64,000 nt of DNA from DUZB01 sp963747555. GTDB taxonomy: Bacteria; Desulfobacterota; DSM-4660; Desulfatiglandales; Desulfatiglandaceae. The notes beneath the pieces were generated by a model that was given only the letters and a program-made list of their open reading frames with translations, did not search any database and was not told where the DNA came from. The stretch is from assembly GCA_963747555.1 (NCBI GenBank), contig CAVVFZ010000033.1, forward strand, positions 62,001 to 126,000, given 5' to 3'. Positions 52,778 to 60,454 of this stretch are shown here, one piece after another. The translations under genes and the position numbers were made by a program. Numbering within the stretch: the stretch's first letter is position 1; each line of letters opens with the position of its first letter.

Positions 52778-53016
52778 TGCGTTCCTCCAACTTGTGTTGA
52801 ATATTTAGACTGTTTTTGACTGACCTTCTAGTCTCTCCTCCACTTTTTCCCGAATACAATACGCCTCATTTCCCAGCCTGATGGTTTTATGCGGGGGAAG
52901 TCTTCCTTGTTCGCACTTTCATGCAGCGCGGCCTTTGGAAGACCTCATGGTTGAGGGTGTTACGGTTACGATTGAAAAGTTTTATAAAAAATAAATGTGA
53001 ATGGCCAATATGCGGC

Positions 53017-53062
53017 ACACAAAGAATAAAAAGAAACCCAATTCCTTTCTTTGTGTTTTTTT
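53017..53062 (+). terminator. Terminator-like hairpin in the rnfA-rnfB gap
   Basis: On the + strand ACACAAAGAA pairs perfectly with TTCTTTGTGT and is followed by seven T; the 20-base loop also contains complementary A/T stretches. It lies in the gap between rnfA and rnfB (52778-53113), which otherwise shows no gene. No + strand gene precedes it, so on the minus strand it is rather a stem in the rnf transcript and its role is unclear. Confidence 0.45.
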
Positions 53063-53113
53063 ACGGTTTTGTTAAGCCTACGTCAACCGCGAAGTGTAGG
53101 TTTCGGTCCCCAG

Positions 53114-53689
53114 CTAAACCATTCCCTTGAATGCGAAAAATGCAAGAGAAAGCAATCCGGCCGTTACCAGCCCGATCGAAGTGTCCTGGAGCGGTTTGGG
53201 AACACGCGCGAGGATGATACGCTCACGGACTCCTGCAAAGAGCACCAGGGCCAGACCAAAACCCACCGCGTAGGCAAATGATGCAACCAGGGCCTGGAGA
53301 AAGGAATATTCCTCCATGATATTGATAAGGCATACACCCATTACGGCGCAGTTCGTCGTGATGAGGGGGAGAAAAATCCCAAGACCCGCATAGAGGGTCG
53401 GGATGCTCTTTCTGAGAAACATCTCCACGAACTGGACAAGGGACGCAATGACCAGGATAAAGGACAGGGTCCGCAAGTATTCCAGCCCAAACGGCTTCAG
53501 AAGAAAGGCATCTACGATCCATGTCATGGCGCCGGCCATGACCAATACGAATACCACCGCCATGGCCATGCCCGTGGCGGTTTCCATTCTTTTGGAGACG
53601 CCGAGAAATGGACAGTTTCCCAGATATTGCGCCAACAGGATGTTGTTGACAAAGATACAACTGATTATGAGTAAAATATAATCGCTCAT
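53114..53689 (-). CDS. rnfA: Rnf complex subunit RnfA
   Basis: A 191-residue integral membrane protein with six hydrophobic segments, starting DYILLIISCIFVNNILLAQYLG, with the family segments NCPFLGVSKRM and VEMFLRKSIPTLYAGLGIFLPLITTNCAVMG. It is homologous to NqrE and RnfE and may share an Fe-S cluster between Cys of the two halves (LGNCPFLG and TTNCAVMG). GGAGAAATTAG precedes the ATG. It belongs to the ion-pumping ferredoxin:NAD oxidoreductase and lies after rnfE with a 39-base gap. Confidence 0.95.
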   Translation of the reverse strand: MSDYILLIISCIFVNNILLAQYLGNCPFLGVSKRMETATGMAMAVVFVLVMAGAMTWIVDAFLLKPFGLEYLRTLSFILVIASLVQFVEMFLRKSIPTLYAGLGIFLPLITTNCAVMGVCLINIMEEYSFLQALVASFAYAVGFGLALVLFAGVRERIILARVPKPLQDTSIGLVTAGLLSLAFFAFKGMV

Positions 53690-53728
53690 CTAATTTCTCC
53701 TGTTTCCAGAGTCAGATGGAAAGGTTCC

Positions 53729-54322
53729 CTACTTCTTGCCCAAAAGATTCATAATACACAGCATGAGGCCCAGGCACACAAAGGCCCCCGGCGCCTGTAC
53801 CATAAAAGCAAAGGGCTTAAAGGACGGACCGAACACGGGGATATTGTACAGCGTACCATTTCCAAGCACTTCACGAACGATGCCCAGTGTGCCGAGCGCC
53901 AGCGTGTAACCAATGCCTATACCGAGACCATCGGCCAATGAGGCCGCCACCCCGTTCTTTGCGGCGAATGCCTCCGCCCGGCCCAGAAGAATGCAGTTTA
54001 CAACAATGAGGGGAATAAATATTCCGAGCTTCAGGAAAAGAGGGTAGGTATAGGCCTGCATCAAAAGCTCCACAACGGTTACAAAGGTAGCGATAACCAC
54101 GATGAAACAGGCAATTCTCACTCTCTTGGGGATGCTGTTTCGAAGCATGGATATGAGGATATTGGAGCAAACAAGAACGAATGTGGTGGCGACCCCCATA
54201 CCGATGCCGTTTTCGACACTTTTGGTCACCGCCAGGGTAGGACATAGGCCCAGGACAAGGCGAAAAGGAGGAATTTCAGCCCAGAGCCCTTTTGTGAATT
54301 CCTGAACAACTGTCTTTGCCAT
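53729..54322 (-). CDS. rnfE: Rnf complex subunit RnfE
   Basis: A 197-residue membrane protein, paralogous to RnfA, with LVLGLCPTLAVTKSVENGIGMG near the start and FIPLIVVNCILLGRAEAFAAKNGV later, where the two Cys are the candidates for the membrane Fe-S cluster. Six hydrophobic helices span the membrane. GGGAGAGA lies upstream of the ATG. It lies 14 bases after rnfG and should form the RnfAE core of the complex. Confidence 0.95.
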   Translation of the reverse strand: MAKTVVQEFTKGLWAEIPPFRLVLGLCPTLAVTKSVENGIGMGVATTFVLVCSNILISMLRNSIPKRVRIACFIVVIATFVTVVELLMQAYTYPLFLKLGIFIPLIVVNCILLGRAEAFAAKNGVAASLADGLGIGIGYTLALGTLGIVREVLGNGTLYNIPVFGPSFKPFAFMVQAPGAFVCLGLMLCIMNLLGKK

Positions 54323-54336
54323 AGCCTATTCTCTCC

Positions 54337-54930
54337 CTATCCTTTGTTCTCTTTGATCTTAGCAATGATAACGGGTTTCAGCCTTTCGTAAATTTTGGCT
54401 GCTTCGATGACTGCACCGCATACGCCGCGGGAAGTAATGGTGGCACCGCTCATGGCATCGATTTCTCCACCATCCGCCTTGACCTGCAGGGGAGCTTTGA
54501 TAGACTTGCCCTTGAACTGCGCCACAAAAGAAGGATCTGATTTTGCTCTGGAACCAACGCCCGGCGTCTCGCTGTTGGTGGTTACGCCAACGCCCACAAT
54601 CTTGTCATTATCCAGATTTATGCCGACAATCACGCCCAGGACACCCCCGAACCCCTTTCCGAAGACTTCAAAGGCCACCGTATTTTTTTTCCCATTGAAT
54701 TCCCCTAAGAACATCGTTCTTTCTGCGGCTTCATCCTTTATACGCAGCCGGTCGATGAGAGGATCGTTGGAACTGCCCTCCATGATGGTCTTGATGGTCG
54801 GGCCTTTGACGAACTTGAGCTGCTGATATTCTATTTTTTCCTTGGTTGCGTTCTGAACGGCAGCCAGTACACCGCCGGAGACGACACTGAATATAACAAC
54901 GGCAAAAAAGAGTTTTAACATCTCACGCAT
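54337..54930 (-). CDS. rnfG: Rnf complex subunit RnfG (FMN-binding)
   Basis: This 197-residue protein has one N-terminal membrane helix (LKLFFAVVIFSVVSGGVLAAV) and a periplasmic domain ending in DAMSGATITSRGVCGAVIEA, where the Thr of SGATIT is the covalent FMN attachment site, followed by an AKIYERLKPVI tail. I start at ATG 54928-54930, which overlaps the rnfD stop by eight bases; upstream in-frame codons fall inside rnfD and add no family sequence. It moves electrons between RnfD or E and RnfC or B. Intact. Confidence 0.94.
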   Translation of the reverse strand: MREMLKLFFAVVIFSVVSGGVLAAVQNATKEKIEYQQLKFVKGPTIKTIMEGSSNDPLIDRLRIKDEAAERTMFLGEFNGKKNTVAFEVFGKGFGGVLGVIVGINLDNDKIVGVGVTTNSETPGVGSRAKSDPSFVAQFKGKSIKAPLQVKADGGEIDAMSGATITSRGVCGAVIEAAKIYERLKPVIIAKIKENKG

Positions 54931-55891
54931 GTTCAATCCCCTTTCCAAAGGCTTTAGGCCTGATTTTATCCAGAAGCGGACTGGCCACATTCATGAGGAG
55001 GATAGCAAATACCACTCCATCCACGAAAGCCCCTATATTTCGAATGAGAACGGTCAAAAAGCCGCCGCAGAAGCCGTATATGAGCATGGGAACCAGGTTT
55101 ACCGGGGAAGAAGAGTCTTCGGTTGCCAGGAAGAACGCGCCTATGAGGGTGTAACCGGTTAACAGATGAAAGATGGGGCTTGCATATTTCGCGGAATCCG
55201 ACAGATTAAAAAGCAGGGCCGTGACGAATATGCCCGCAAGAAAGGAAACAGATATCTCCCAGCGAATAATGCCCCTTAGAATCAGGTAGATCCCTCCGAT
55301 AATCAGGCCGAGGCCGAAGGTGGCCCCTATGCCGCCGCTTTGCAGGCCCATCAAAAGGTCAGCGAAACTGAACTCTGAAGCTGCGGACACCCCGAAATAT
55401 TTGAGCGTTGCCAATGGGTAGTTCATGACGAATCCCAGATCATAGTTTACCAGGGCTTCATCAAAGTTCATAATCCCTTTCCAGGAAAGCATAAGCAGGG
55501 CAACAGCGACAAGCACCGGATTGAACGGGTTGGCGCCGGTTCCTCCAAACACCTCTTTTCCGATTACAATGGCTACAACGCCCCCCGTAAGAACCGCCCA
55601 CCACGGCGTGGCTGCGGGCAGCATCATGCCAAAAAGGAGACCGATCACCGCTGCGTGGCCGTTCCCCATGCTTACCGGTCTTTTCATGAGCAGATTCATG
55701 ATGAGTTCCGTAATCATGGCAACAGACATGGACAGGCCGATAACTCCCAAGGCAGGCGCTCCGTACTGAGAGATTCCCAAAATTACCGCGGGAAGAGCCG
55801 CCAACATGATATTGTAGCTCTTGGCCGAAAGGCTGCTGCCATTGTGCCAGTAAGGGGCGTGAGAACTGACAAAGAGCTTCTGGTTATCCAT
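54923..55891 (-). CDS. rnfD: Rnf complex subunit RnfD
   Basis: A 322-residue membrane protein with about nine hydrophobic segments. Family features are the APYWHNGSSLSAKSYNIMLA start, IVIGKEVFGGTGANPFNPVL and FLATEDSSSPVNLVPMLIYG, where FMN is usually attached to a Thr near this region. It is homologous to NqrB and forms the ion channel part with RnfA and RnfE. The start overlaps the rnfC stop by eight bases and the end overlaps rnfG, as expected for a tightly coupled operon. Confidence 0.95.
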   Translation of the reverse strand: MDNQKLFVSSHAPYWHNGSSLSAKSYNIMLAALPAVILGISQYGAPALGVIGLSMSVAMITELIMNLLMKRPVSMGNGHAAVIGLLFGMMLPAATPWWAVLTGGVVAIVIGKEVFGGTGANPFNPVLVAVALLMLSWKGIMNFDEALVNYDLGFVMNYPLATLKYFGVSAASEFSFADLLMGLQSGGIGATFGLGLIIGGIYLILRGIIRWEISVSFLAGIFVTALLFNLSDSAKYASPIFHLLTGYTLIGAFFLATEDSSSPVNLVPMLIYGFCGGFLTVLIRNIGAFVDGVVFAILLMNVASPLLDKIRPKAFGKGIEHA

Positions 55892-57167
55892 TGGATTCCT
55901 CCAGGGCTTCCGTTAAAGCGATTTCATGTTTTCCAAGCATAATATAATGAAATATGGGAATTCGCATCTCGCACACATAACTACACATGCCGCATTCGAC
56001 ACAGGAGAACAGGTCATAATCTCTTGCTGCATCCTCATACAGGCCGTTTTCCAAATACCGTATAAGCATATTCACCGGAATCTTGGCGGGGCAGGCCCTG
56101 ACGCACTCGCCGCAATTGATGCAGGGGTCATTGGAGTTGGGTATGATCCGGGCGCTGTCCTGAACCAAAATAGCATCGGTTTCGGCCTGTACCGGCATTT
56201 CCTCGGAGTAAACGGCCTGACCGAACATGGGGCCTCCGAACACAAGCCGGTCGCCCTGGCCCATCTCGATATTCAGGGCCGTAAGGATCTCTTTTGCAGG
56301 CGTGCCTATTCGAGCGCGTACAACAACCAAGCGTTCGTTCTTATCTATGACTGTCACCACTTTGTAAAGAGGCATTGTACTTTTGGCGAAAAGATTCCCG
56401 ATAGCCGCCACCGCTTCAGCATTGATGAAACCAATGCCGGCTTTTCCCGTATCCATTCCTGCCGGCATTCGAACTCCTGTTGCATTTTCTATGAGCAAGG
56501 AAGGAAGGGCATTGGGGTACACCGGTTCTATGACCTTTACTTCTGCGTCGATCGCACCGGCTTGAGCCTTCAGCGAAGGGGGAACGGCCAGGATGATTCT
56601 CTCTGCTCCAGTGATTTTTTTGAGAAATTTGATGCCCTCGGCAAGCGCTCCCGCTTCGGTTTTGACGATAAACTGGTTCGTCACCGTCAGCAGATCCCTG
56701 TCAAGCCCGCTGATAATAATGGTCTTAAGCTTGTTTTCCGGCTTGGCGAAGGGTGTCAGGTCTGCAATTCCTGGAAGGCTTCCTATAAGTGAAAAAGCCT
56801 CTACAGGGCCTTTTTCCTCCAACACTTTTTTGAAAGCATCGTCCCATACATCCTGCTTTTCCGTCTCAATGACAAGGGAAAAGAACGACTGTCCCGAATA
56901 CCCGGTAAACGGGGAGATGTCCGCAACCTTTCCCGTTGTCGTCGAGGTCAAAAAACCACCTTTCCCGGGGGTCAGCAGCAACCTCTCTCCCGTTTTCACC
57001 TTTTTTCCTTTTGCAATGGGAGAAATTCCCTGCTCCTCACCTGTAGCTTTCAGAAAAAGCGTGATCCTTTCGGAAAGAGGGATTTCCCTGACTTCCTGAT
57101 CGACCTCATCTGCCGTCGAGTATCTTAACCCGGGTTTTCCAAAACTGAAAAACGGCCTCTTTATCAT
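55884..57167 (-). CDS. rnfC: Rnf complex subunit RnfC (NADH-binding, Fe-S)
   Basis: A 427-residue peripheral subunit. It starts KRPFFSFGKPGLRYSTADEVD with the barrel domain, then GERLLLTPGKGGFLTSTTTGKV, a Rossmann-like part with TGVRMPAGMDTGKAGIGFINAEA and VFGGPMFGQAVYSEEMPV. Two 4Fe-4S motifs close it: DPCINCGECVRACPAKIPVN and SCVECGMCSYVCEM. It binds FMN and NADH, exchanging electrons with RnfB or G. The GCAGGAGGCAC just upstream of the ATG is a strong ribosome site. It is first in the rnf gene order C-D-G-E-A-B and lies 84 bases after the cytochrome gene. Confidence 0.95.
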   Translation of the reverse strand: MIKRPFFSFGKPGLRYSTADEVDQEVREIPLSERITLFLKATGEEQGISPIAKGKKVKTGERLLLTPGKGGFLTSTTTGKVADISPFTGYSGQSFFSLVIETEKQDVWDDAFKKVLEEKGPVEAFSLIGSLPGIADLTPFAKPENKLKTIIISGLDRDLLTVTNQFIVKTEAGALAEGIKFLKKITGAERIILAVPPSLKAQAGAIDAEVKVIEPVYPNALPSLLIENATGVRMPAGMDTGKAGIGFINAEAVAAIGNLFAKSTMPLYKVVTVIDKNERLVVVRARIGTPAKEILTALNIEMGQGDRLVFGGPMFGQAVYSEEMPVQAETDAILVQDSARIIPNSNDPCINCGECVRACPAKIPVNMLIRYLENGLYEDAARDYDLFSCVECGMCSYVCEMRIPIFHYIMLGKHEIALTEALEESNG

Positions 57168-57251
57168 TTGTGCCTCCTGCCCGCAAGGTCGTGTTGCCTT
57201 CCATCCGCGGGAACAAGAACATGTTGTGTTTCACACACGCGTCTTTCGCCT

Positions 57252-57626
57252 TTACATGGCATGGCATTGCGCGCAATTTACCGGTCCACCGCCTTCCTCG
57301 TGGCAGGTTTTACAAAGTTTGTGAAAAGCATCCGATAGCTTGGGCGCCTCTTCGGCATTGTCGGCTTTGTGGCATTTTCCACAAGGAGAAGGTTTATCGC
57401 CCGCATTTTCGATATCATGATGGCAGTCTTCGCAGGCGATTCCGTATCCTGACTCGGCCAAGTGCACCTTATGGTCGAACAGGACGTTTCCTCCCGTGCT
57501 TTTCAGCATGATCCGTATCGGTTCTTCGGGCGTTTTTTTCGGAAAAGCCGCATAACAGACAACCCCCACGACAAGCATTACGGCTGCAAGACAATAAGCA
57601 ATGGTTCGTTCCTTTTTTACTTCCAT
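57252..57626 (-). CDS. Tetrahaem cytochrome c with N-terminal membrane anchor, Rnf-associated
   Basis: A 124-residue protein with an N-terminal helix (TIAYCLAAVMLVVGVVCYAAF) and four CxxCH haem-binding motifs: CEDCH, CGKCH, CKTCH and CAQCH. Extra His (FDHKVH, CHHD, FHKLC) give axial ligands as in c3/c7-type cytochromes. I start at ATG 57624-57626, with GAGGAAACAGG just upstream; earlier in-frame codons add only soluble, low-complexity sequence. It heads the rnf gene order after a promoter-like element at 57859-57888. Methanosarcina Rnf has a multihaem cytochrome partner, so periplasmic electron delivery to Rnf is plausible, by analogy. Confidence 0.88.
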   Translation of the reverse strand: MEVKKERTIAYCLAAVMLVVGVVCYAAFPKKTPEEPIRIMLKSTGGNVLFDHKVHLAESGYGIACEDCHHDIENAGDKPSPCGKCHKADNAEEAPKLSDAFHKLCKTCHEEGGGPVNCAQCHAM

Positions 57627-57858
57627 CCTGTTTCCTCGGCGCTCTAAGCTATCATCCTGGATATTTTTTGTGCCTTCCCTATTCGGCTTGCCCCTGCATG
57701 TTCCGCTCACACGATTTAAAAGTCAAGCCCTGTGTTGCGGAAAATAATAGAGGCCTTCTCACGATTTCTGCCTGCATATCACTTATCATGCCGGAATTCG
57801 TCAAAGCAGGCCAAATGGACCCCGCACTGCATGTTCCCAATGAAATACTTAGTGCAAG

Positions 57859-57888
57859 TTATTACTGAAAAACGGGAGCTTTTGTCAA
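57859..57888 (-). promoter_or_regulatory. Predicted sigma70 promoter of the cytochrome-rnf operon
   Basis: On the minus strand TTGACA (57888-57883) and TAATAA (57864-57859) are separated by 18 bases. The leader to the cytochrome start would be about 230 bases. I see no known riboswitch in it. Confidence 0.55.
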
Positions 57889-58013
57889 GCGGTTTATTGG
57901 AAATATTCATGGTTGTTTTTTCTCCATATTTTCAAGGTAGATTTTTCCCATTTCAATCAGAATAAATTTGTCTGTACCGGAGTTGGATTCGCCACCTTCT
58001 TTATTCTTGGATC

Positions 58014-58042
58014 TTGCAAAACAGGCTTTTCGTTGGTATTAT
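58014..58042 (+). promoter_or_regulatory. Predicted sigma70 promoter of ppx-guaB-guaA
   Basis: TTGCAA (58014-58019) and TATTAT (58037-58042) are 17 bases apart. The start would fall at about 58049, directly before the ppx/gppA ATG at 58050, so that mRNA would be leaderless or nearly so. Confidence 0.55.
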
Positions 58043-58049
58043 TTAAAAG

Positions 58050-58994
58050 ATGCATACCATTCTCGCCTCCATAGATCTGGGAAGTCATACTGCCAGACTC
58101 CTGATCGTCCGTCAGGCCGTTGACTCGGGGAATATTTCTCCACTGTTCAGGAAGAGGGAATATGTCCGGCTTGCGGAAGACTTTGGAAGCCTCGGAGATC
58201 GATGGTTAACCCCGGACTGCATGGATCGCGCCGTTGATGTCATGAACGGCTTTGCACGTATCATACAACATTTTGGGGCGGAACAGACATTTGCCGTGGC
58301 TACCGGCGTGGTAAGGGATTCAAAAAACGCCGACCAGCTCCTGGAGCGCATCCTGAGACACACAGGAATTGTAGTTCATGTCATTCCGGGAGAAAAAGAG
58401 GCTGTTTTGAGCGGATTCGGCGCTATCCGAGCGCTTAAAATACCCGAGGTCTCCTATCTGGTTTTCGACCTGGGGGGAGGTTCCACGGAATTCATTCGAA
58501 GAACCGGCAATGGCATGGATGCGAAGTCTCTGCCCCTGGGATCAGTGGGAATATCTATAAAGCACGCGAAGACCGATCCCCTTGTCCCCACGGGAATTGA
58601 AGCAATAAACAGCGAAACGGACCGGTTTCTTCAGCAGTCCGGTTTGGCTGCCATCGGCCATGAAAGGTTGATCGGAACAGGGGGTACGGTGGTCACCCTG
58701 GCAGCCATAATCCATAAAATTCCCAGGGACCAAATCGTTCCTGAAGCAATAAATGGACTGTCTTTAGAGCTGGAGGATATTGAAAGGACGTTTCATGAAA
58801 TGAATGCGATCCCCATGCGCGAAAGGATGAAGAAATACCATCTGGAACCGGAGCGCGCCGGGGTCATCTTATCGGGATCTCTTATCGTCATCAGAATCAT
58901 GAGACACCTGATGTCCACGACGGTGTTAGTCAGTATGTCTGACCTGCTTGAAGGGATCTTATTCGATTTTTTGGAGGGAGAGCCACATGTTTGA
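58050..58994 (+). CDS. Ppx/GppA-family exopolyphosphatase/pppGpp phosphatase
   Basis: A 314-residue ASKHA-fold phosphatase. Seen are ASIDLGSHTARLLIV (phosphate loop 1), ATGVVRDSKNADQLLERI, PGEKEAVLSGFGAI (catalytic Glu region), FDLGGGSTEFI (phosphate loop 2), LPLGSVGISIKH and GTGGTVVTLAAI. It is the short two-domain form, without the HD domain of larger Ppx/GppA. It could hydrolyse polyphosphate or pppGpp; sequence cannot say which. Its stop overlaps the start of guaB by eight bases, so it is translationally linked to GMP synthesis, consistent with a role in guanine-nucleotide control. Confidence 0.9.
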   Translation: MHTILASIDLGSHTARLLIVRQAVDSGNISPLFRKREYVRLAEDFGSLGDRWLTPDCMDRAVDVMNGFARIIQHFGAEQTFAVATGVVRDSKNADQLLERILRHTGIVVHVIPGEKEAVLSGFGAIRALKIPEVSYLVFDLGGGSTEFIRRTGNGMDAKSLPLGSVGISIKHAKTDPLVPTGIEAINSETDRFLQQSGLAAIGHERLIGTGGTVVTLAAIIHKIPRDQIVPEAINGLSLELEDIERTFHEMNAIPMRERMKKYHLEPERAGVILSGSLIVIRIMRHLMSTTVLVSMSDLLEGILFDFLEGEPHV

Positions 58995-60450
58995 AAAAAA
59001 TATTACGTTTGCCTACACATTTGATGATCTTATGCTCGTTCCGGCACACTCGGAGGTTTTGCCCAGTGATGTGGACGTAAGTACTCGACTTTCGAGGAAT
59101 ATTTACCTGAATATTCCCATCGTCAGTGCCGCCATGGATACGGTTACGGAGGCGGAGACGGCAATTACCATCGCCAGACAGGGCGGCCTCGGCTTTATAC
59201 ACAAGAATATCAGCATTGAACGTCAGGCCCTGGAGGTGGAAAAAGTCAAGAAATCCGAAAGCGGCATGATTGTCGATCCCATTACCATTGAACCGGACAG
59301 AAAGATCTACGAAGTGCTTGAAATCATGAACAGGTATAAGATTTCGGGTGTCCCGGTGGTGAAGGGAGAAAGCCTCGTGGGCATCATTACGAACCGGGAT
59401 CTGCGTTTCGAAACAAACCTGGATCAACAGGTGGCATCGGTGATGACCAAAGACAATCTGGCCACGGCAAAGATGGGAATCACACTGGAAGAGTCAAAGG
59501 CCATTCTGCACCAGAGGCGTATAGAAAAACTGCTGGTGGTGGATGATTTCGGTAAGCTGAAAGGCCTCATAACTATCAAAGACATAGAAAAAGTAAAGAA
59601 ATATCCCTACGCCTGCAAGGATCACCTGGGCCGCCTGCGTGTCGGCGCTGCGGTCGGCGTGGGTTCCGACATGGTGGACAGGACCAGGGCGCTTATTCAG
59701 GCAAATGTGGACGTGGTGGTCATCGACACCGCCCACGGTCATTCCGAGATGGTAATTCAGTCGGTCAGGGATTGTCGGAAGCAGTTTCCCGATCTGGAAT
59801 TGATTGCTGGCAACGTGGCCACAGCAGGCGCAACAAGAGCCCTTGTGGAAGCGGGCGTCGATGCGGTGAAGGTAGGTGTGGGTCCGGGGTCCATCTGTAC
59901 CACCAGGGTTGTCGCCGGCGTGGGGGTTCCCCAGATGACGGCCATCATGGACTGCGCCGAGGAGGCCGGGAAACGGGGGGTTCCGATTATCGCGGACGGT
60001 GGGATCAAATATTCAGGTGATATTCCCAAGGCGCTCGCGGGAGGCGCCCATTGCGTCATGATCGGCAGTCTGTTCGCCGGCACGGAGGAAAGCCCTGGAG
60101 AAACCATTCTTTTTCAAGGGCGCACCTATAAGGTTTACCGCGGGATGGGGTCTTTAGAGGCCATGCGGGAAGGCAGCAAAGACAGATATTTCCAGGAACA
60201 GGCAGATACGGACAAGAAACTGGTCCCGGAAGGGATCGTAGGAAGGGTCCCCTATCGCGGATCCCTGTCTGATACCATTTATCAGCTTGTCGGCGGCCTC
60301 AGAGCCGGCATGGGGTATCTTGGGTGCAGAAATATCGAGGAACTCCAGAACAAACCTAAGTTCGTCCAGATCACACCTGCCGGTCTGCAGGAAAGTCACG
60401 TTCACGACGTAATCATTACCAAGGAAGCTCCCAATTACCGGGTGGAGTAA
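58987..60450 (+). CDS. guaB: IMP dehydrogenase
   Basis: GuaB oxidises IMP to XMP with NAD, the committed step to GMP. The 487-residue protein starts FEKNITFAYTFDDLMLVPAHS, then VSAAMDTVTEAETAITIARQG. Two CBS domains are inserted (SGMIVDPITIEPD on, VMTKDNLATA on). The catalytic loop is GVGPGSICTTRVVAGVGVPQ with the active Cys, followed by ADGGIKYSGDIPKALAGGA, MIGSLFAGTEESPGE and KVYRGMGSLEAM. GGAGAG lies before ATG 58987, inside the end of the ppx/gppA gene. It is followed after four bases by guaA. Confidence 0.97.
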   Translation: MFEKNITFAYTFDDLMLVPAHSEVLPSDVDVSTRLSRNIYLNIPIVSAAMDTVTEAETAITIARQGGLGFIHKNISIERQALEVEKVKKSESGMIVDPITIEPDRKIYEVLEIMNRYKISGVPVVKGESLVGIITNRDLRFETNLDQQVASVMTKDNLATAKMGITLEESKAILHQRRIEKLLVVDDFGKLKGLITIKDIEKVKKYPYACKDHLGRLRVGAAVGVGSDMVDRTRALIQANVDVVVIDTAHGHSEMVIQSVRDCRKQFPDLELIAGNVATAGATRALVEAGVDAVKVGVGPGSICTTRVVAGVGVPQMTAIMDCAEEAGKRGVPIIADGGIKYSGDIPKALAGGAHCVMIGSLFAGTEESPGETILFQGRTYKVYRGMGSLEAMREGSKDRYFQEQADTDKKLVPEGIVGRVPYRGSLSDTIYQLVGGLRAGMGYLGCRNIEELQNKPKFVQITPAGLQESHVHDVIITKEAPNYRVE

Positions 60451-60454
60451 ACGC

